Under the pieces are notes generated by a model. That model was not told the DNA's origin, did not search any database, and saw nothing but the letters and a program-made list of their open reading frames with translations. Position numbers and translations under genes: made by a program. A stretch of 21,577 bases of DNA from Hyphomicrobiales bacterium. GTDB taxonomy: Bacteria; Pseudomonadota; Alphaproteobacteria; Rhizobiales; Beijerinckiaceae. The stretch lies in NCBI GenBank assembly GCA_015655535.1, contig JAATEW010000315.1, positions 1-21,577 on the forward strand, written 5' to 3'. Position 1 is the first letter of the stretch. Each line of letters begins with the position of its first letter. Shown here piece by piece: positions 21,229-21,577 of this stretch.

Positions 21229-21324
21229 CGTCATTGCGAGAAGTGAAGCGACGAAGCAATCCAGTCTCCTCTGGATTGCTTCGCGGAGCTTGTCATCGGG
21301 CGGACCCGTTGGCTCGCAATGACG
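21229..21324 (+). repeat. Dispersed palindromic repeat, family C (copy 2)
   Basis: 96 bp with perfect outer arms CGTCATTGCGAG and CTCGCAATGACG and inner arms GAAGCAATCCAG and CTGGATTGCTTC, as in the copy at 11754-11853. The spacer lies in the left half in copy 1 and in the right half here. It starts seven bases beyond the ahcY stop and may serve as its transcription end. Confidence 0.85.
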
Positions 21325-21331
21325 ATCCGCC

Positions 21332-21577
21332 TTAATAGCGATAGAGTTCCGGCTTGAACGGACCCGTCTGCGGTACGCCGATATAGCCCGCCTGTTCCGA
21401 GGTCAGCTTGGTGAGATGCACGCCGATCTTGTCGAGATGCAGCGCCGCCACTTTCTCGTCGAGGGTTTTGGGCAGCGTATAGACCTTGCGCTCATATTGG
21501 CCCTGCTTGGTCCAGAGCTCGATCTGCGCCAAGGTCTGATTGGTGAAGGAGGCCGACATCACGAATGAGGGATGGCC
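21332..21577 (-). CDS. ahcY: Adenosylhomocysteinase, C-terminal end (5' part outside the window)
   Basis: 81 residues of the C-terminus. Adenosylhomocysteinase splits S-adenosylhomocysteine to adenosine and homocysteine, removing the product inhibitor of SAM methyltransferases. The visible part matches the family end closely: S-F-x-N-Q-T-L-A-Q-I-E-L-W, then V-Y-T-L-P-K-T-L-D-E-K-V-A-A-L-H-L, I-G-V-x-L-T-K-L-T and the terminal G-P-F-K-P-E-L-Y-R-Y, whose lysine and tyrosine contact NAD of the neighbouring subunit. The frame is open to the window edge (no start within it). ahcY next to divL is a common arrangement in the order. Confidence 0.93.
   Translation of the reverse strand, partial: GHPSFVMSASFTNQTLAQIELWTKQGQYERKVYTLPKTLDEKVAALHLDKIGVHLTKLTSEQAGYIGVPQTGPFKPELYRY

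Overview
The window looks like chromosomal DNA of an alphaproteobacterium of the order Hyphomicrobiales (Rhizobiales), perhaps near Beijerinckiaceae/Methylocystaceae; the family is a guess. The evidence is GC-rich coding DNA, a DivL-type pseudo-histidine-kinase next to a TsaE-AmgK fusion and MurU, DUF2778 and tandem-PilZ proteins, betaine-lipid genes, and the dispersed palindromic repeats common in this order. I see no rRNA, tRNA, CRISPR array or transposase.

Left part (1-8400): a tandem-PilZ protein, a bicupin, and a btaA-btaB operon for the phosphorus-free betaine lipid DGTS, preceded by a PHO-box-like site. Facing it is a large periplasmic L,D-transpeptidase. A small hypothetical gene bracketed by palindromic repeats, a PlsC-type acyltransferase and an APC-family amino-acid permease follow.

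Middle (8400-12340): an alanine-racemase homologue whose PLP lysine survives but whose catalytic tyrosine, substrate arginine and other active-site residues are replaced. Right behind it is an alpha/beta-hydrolase homologue whose nucleophilic serine is a glycine and which ends in a 25-residue His/Asp tail. These two consecutive apparent pseudoenzymes are the most unusual gene pair here. Next come a frameshifted small gene divergent from a DUF5131 (phage Gp37/Gp68) Cys-motif protein, then a YjbQ protein.

Right part (12340-21577), nearly all on the minus strand: a secreted hypothetical protein and a membrane-anchored DUF2778 (L,D-transpeptidase-like) protein, each preceded by a perfect CtrA-type box (TTAA-N7-TTAA). 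Next is a GT1 glycosyltransferase lying between the intact murU gene and a decayed second copy of the murU 3' end, the scar of an insertion or duplication. Then come murU, a tsaE-amgK fusion, divL (tyrosine instead of the phospho-accepting histidine, with four GANTC sites upstream) and the 3' end of ahcY.

Taken together, the right half joins cell-cycle signalling (DivL, CtrA boxes, GANTC sites) to peptidoglycan recycling and remodelling (AmgK, MurU, DUF2778 protein). The left half is mainly membrane-lipid and envelope genes, with phosphate control suggested for the betaine lipid.
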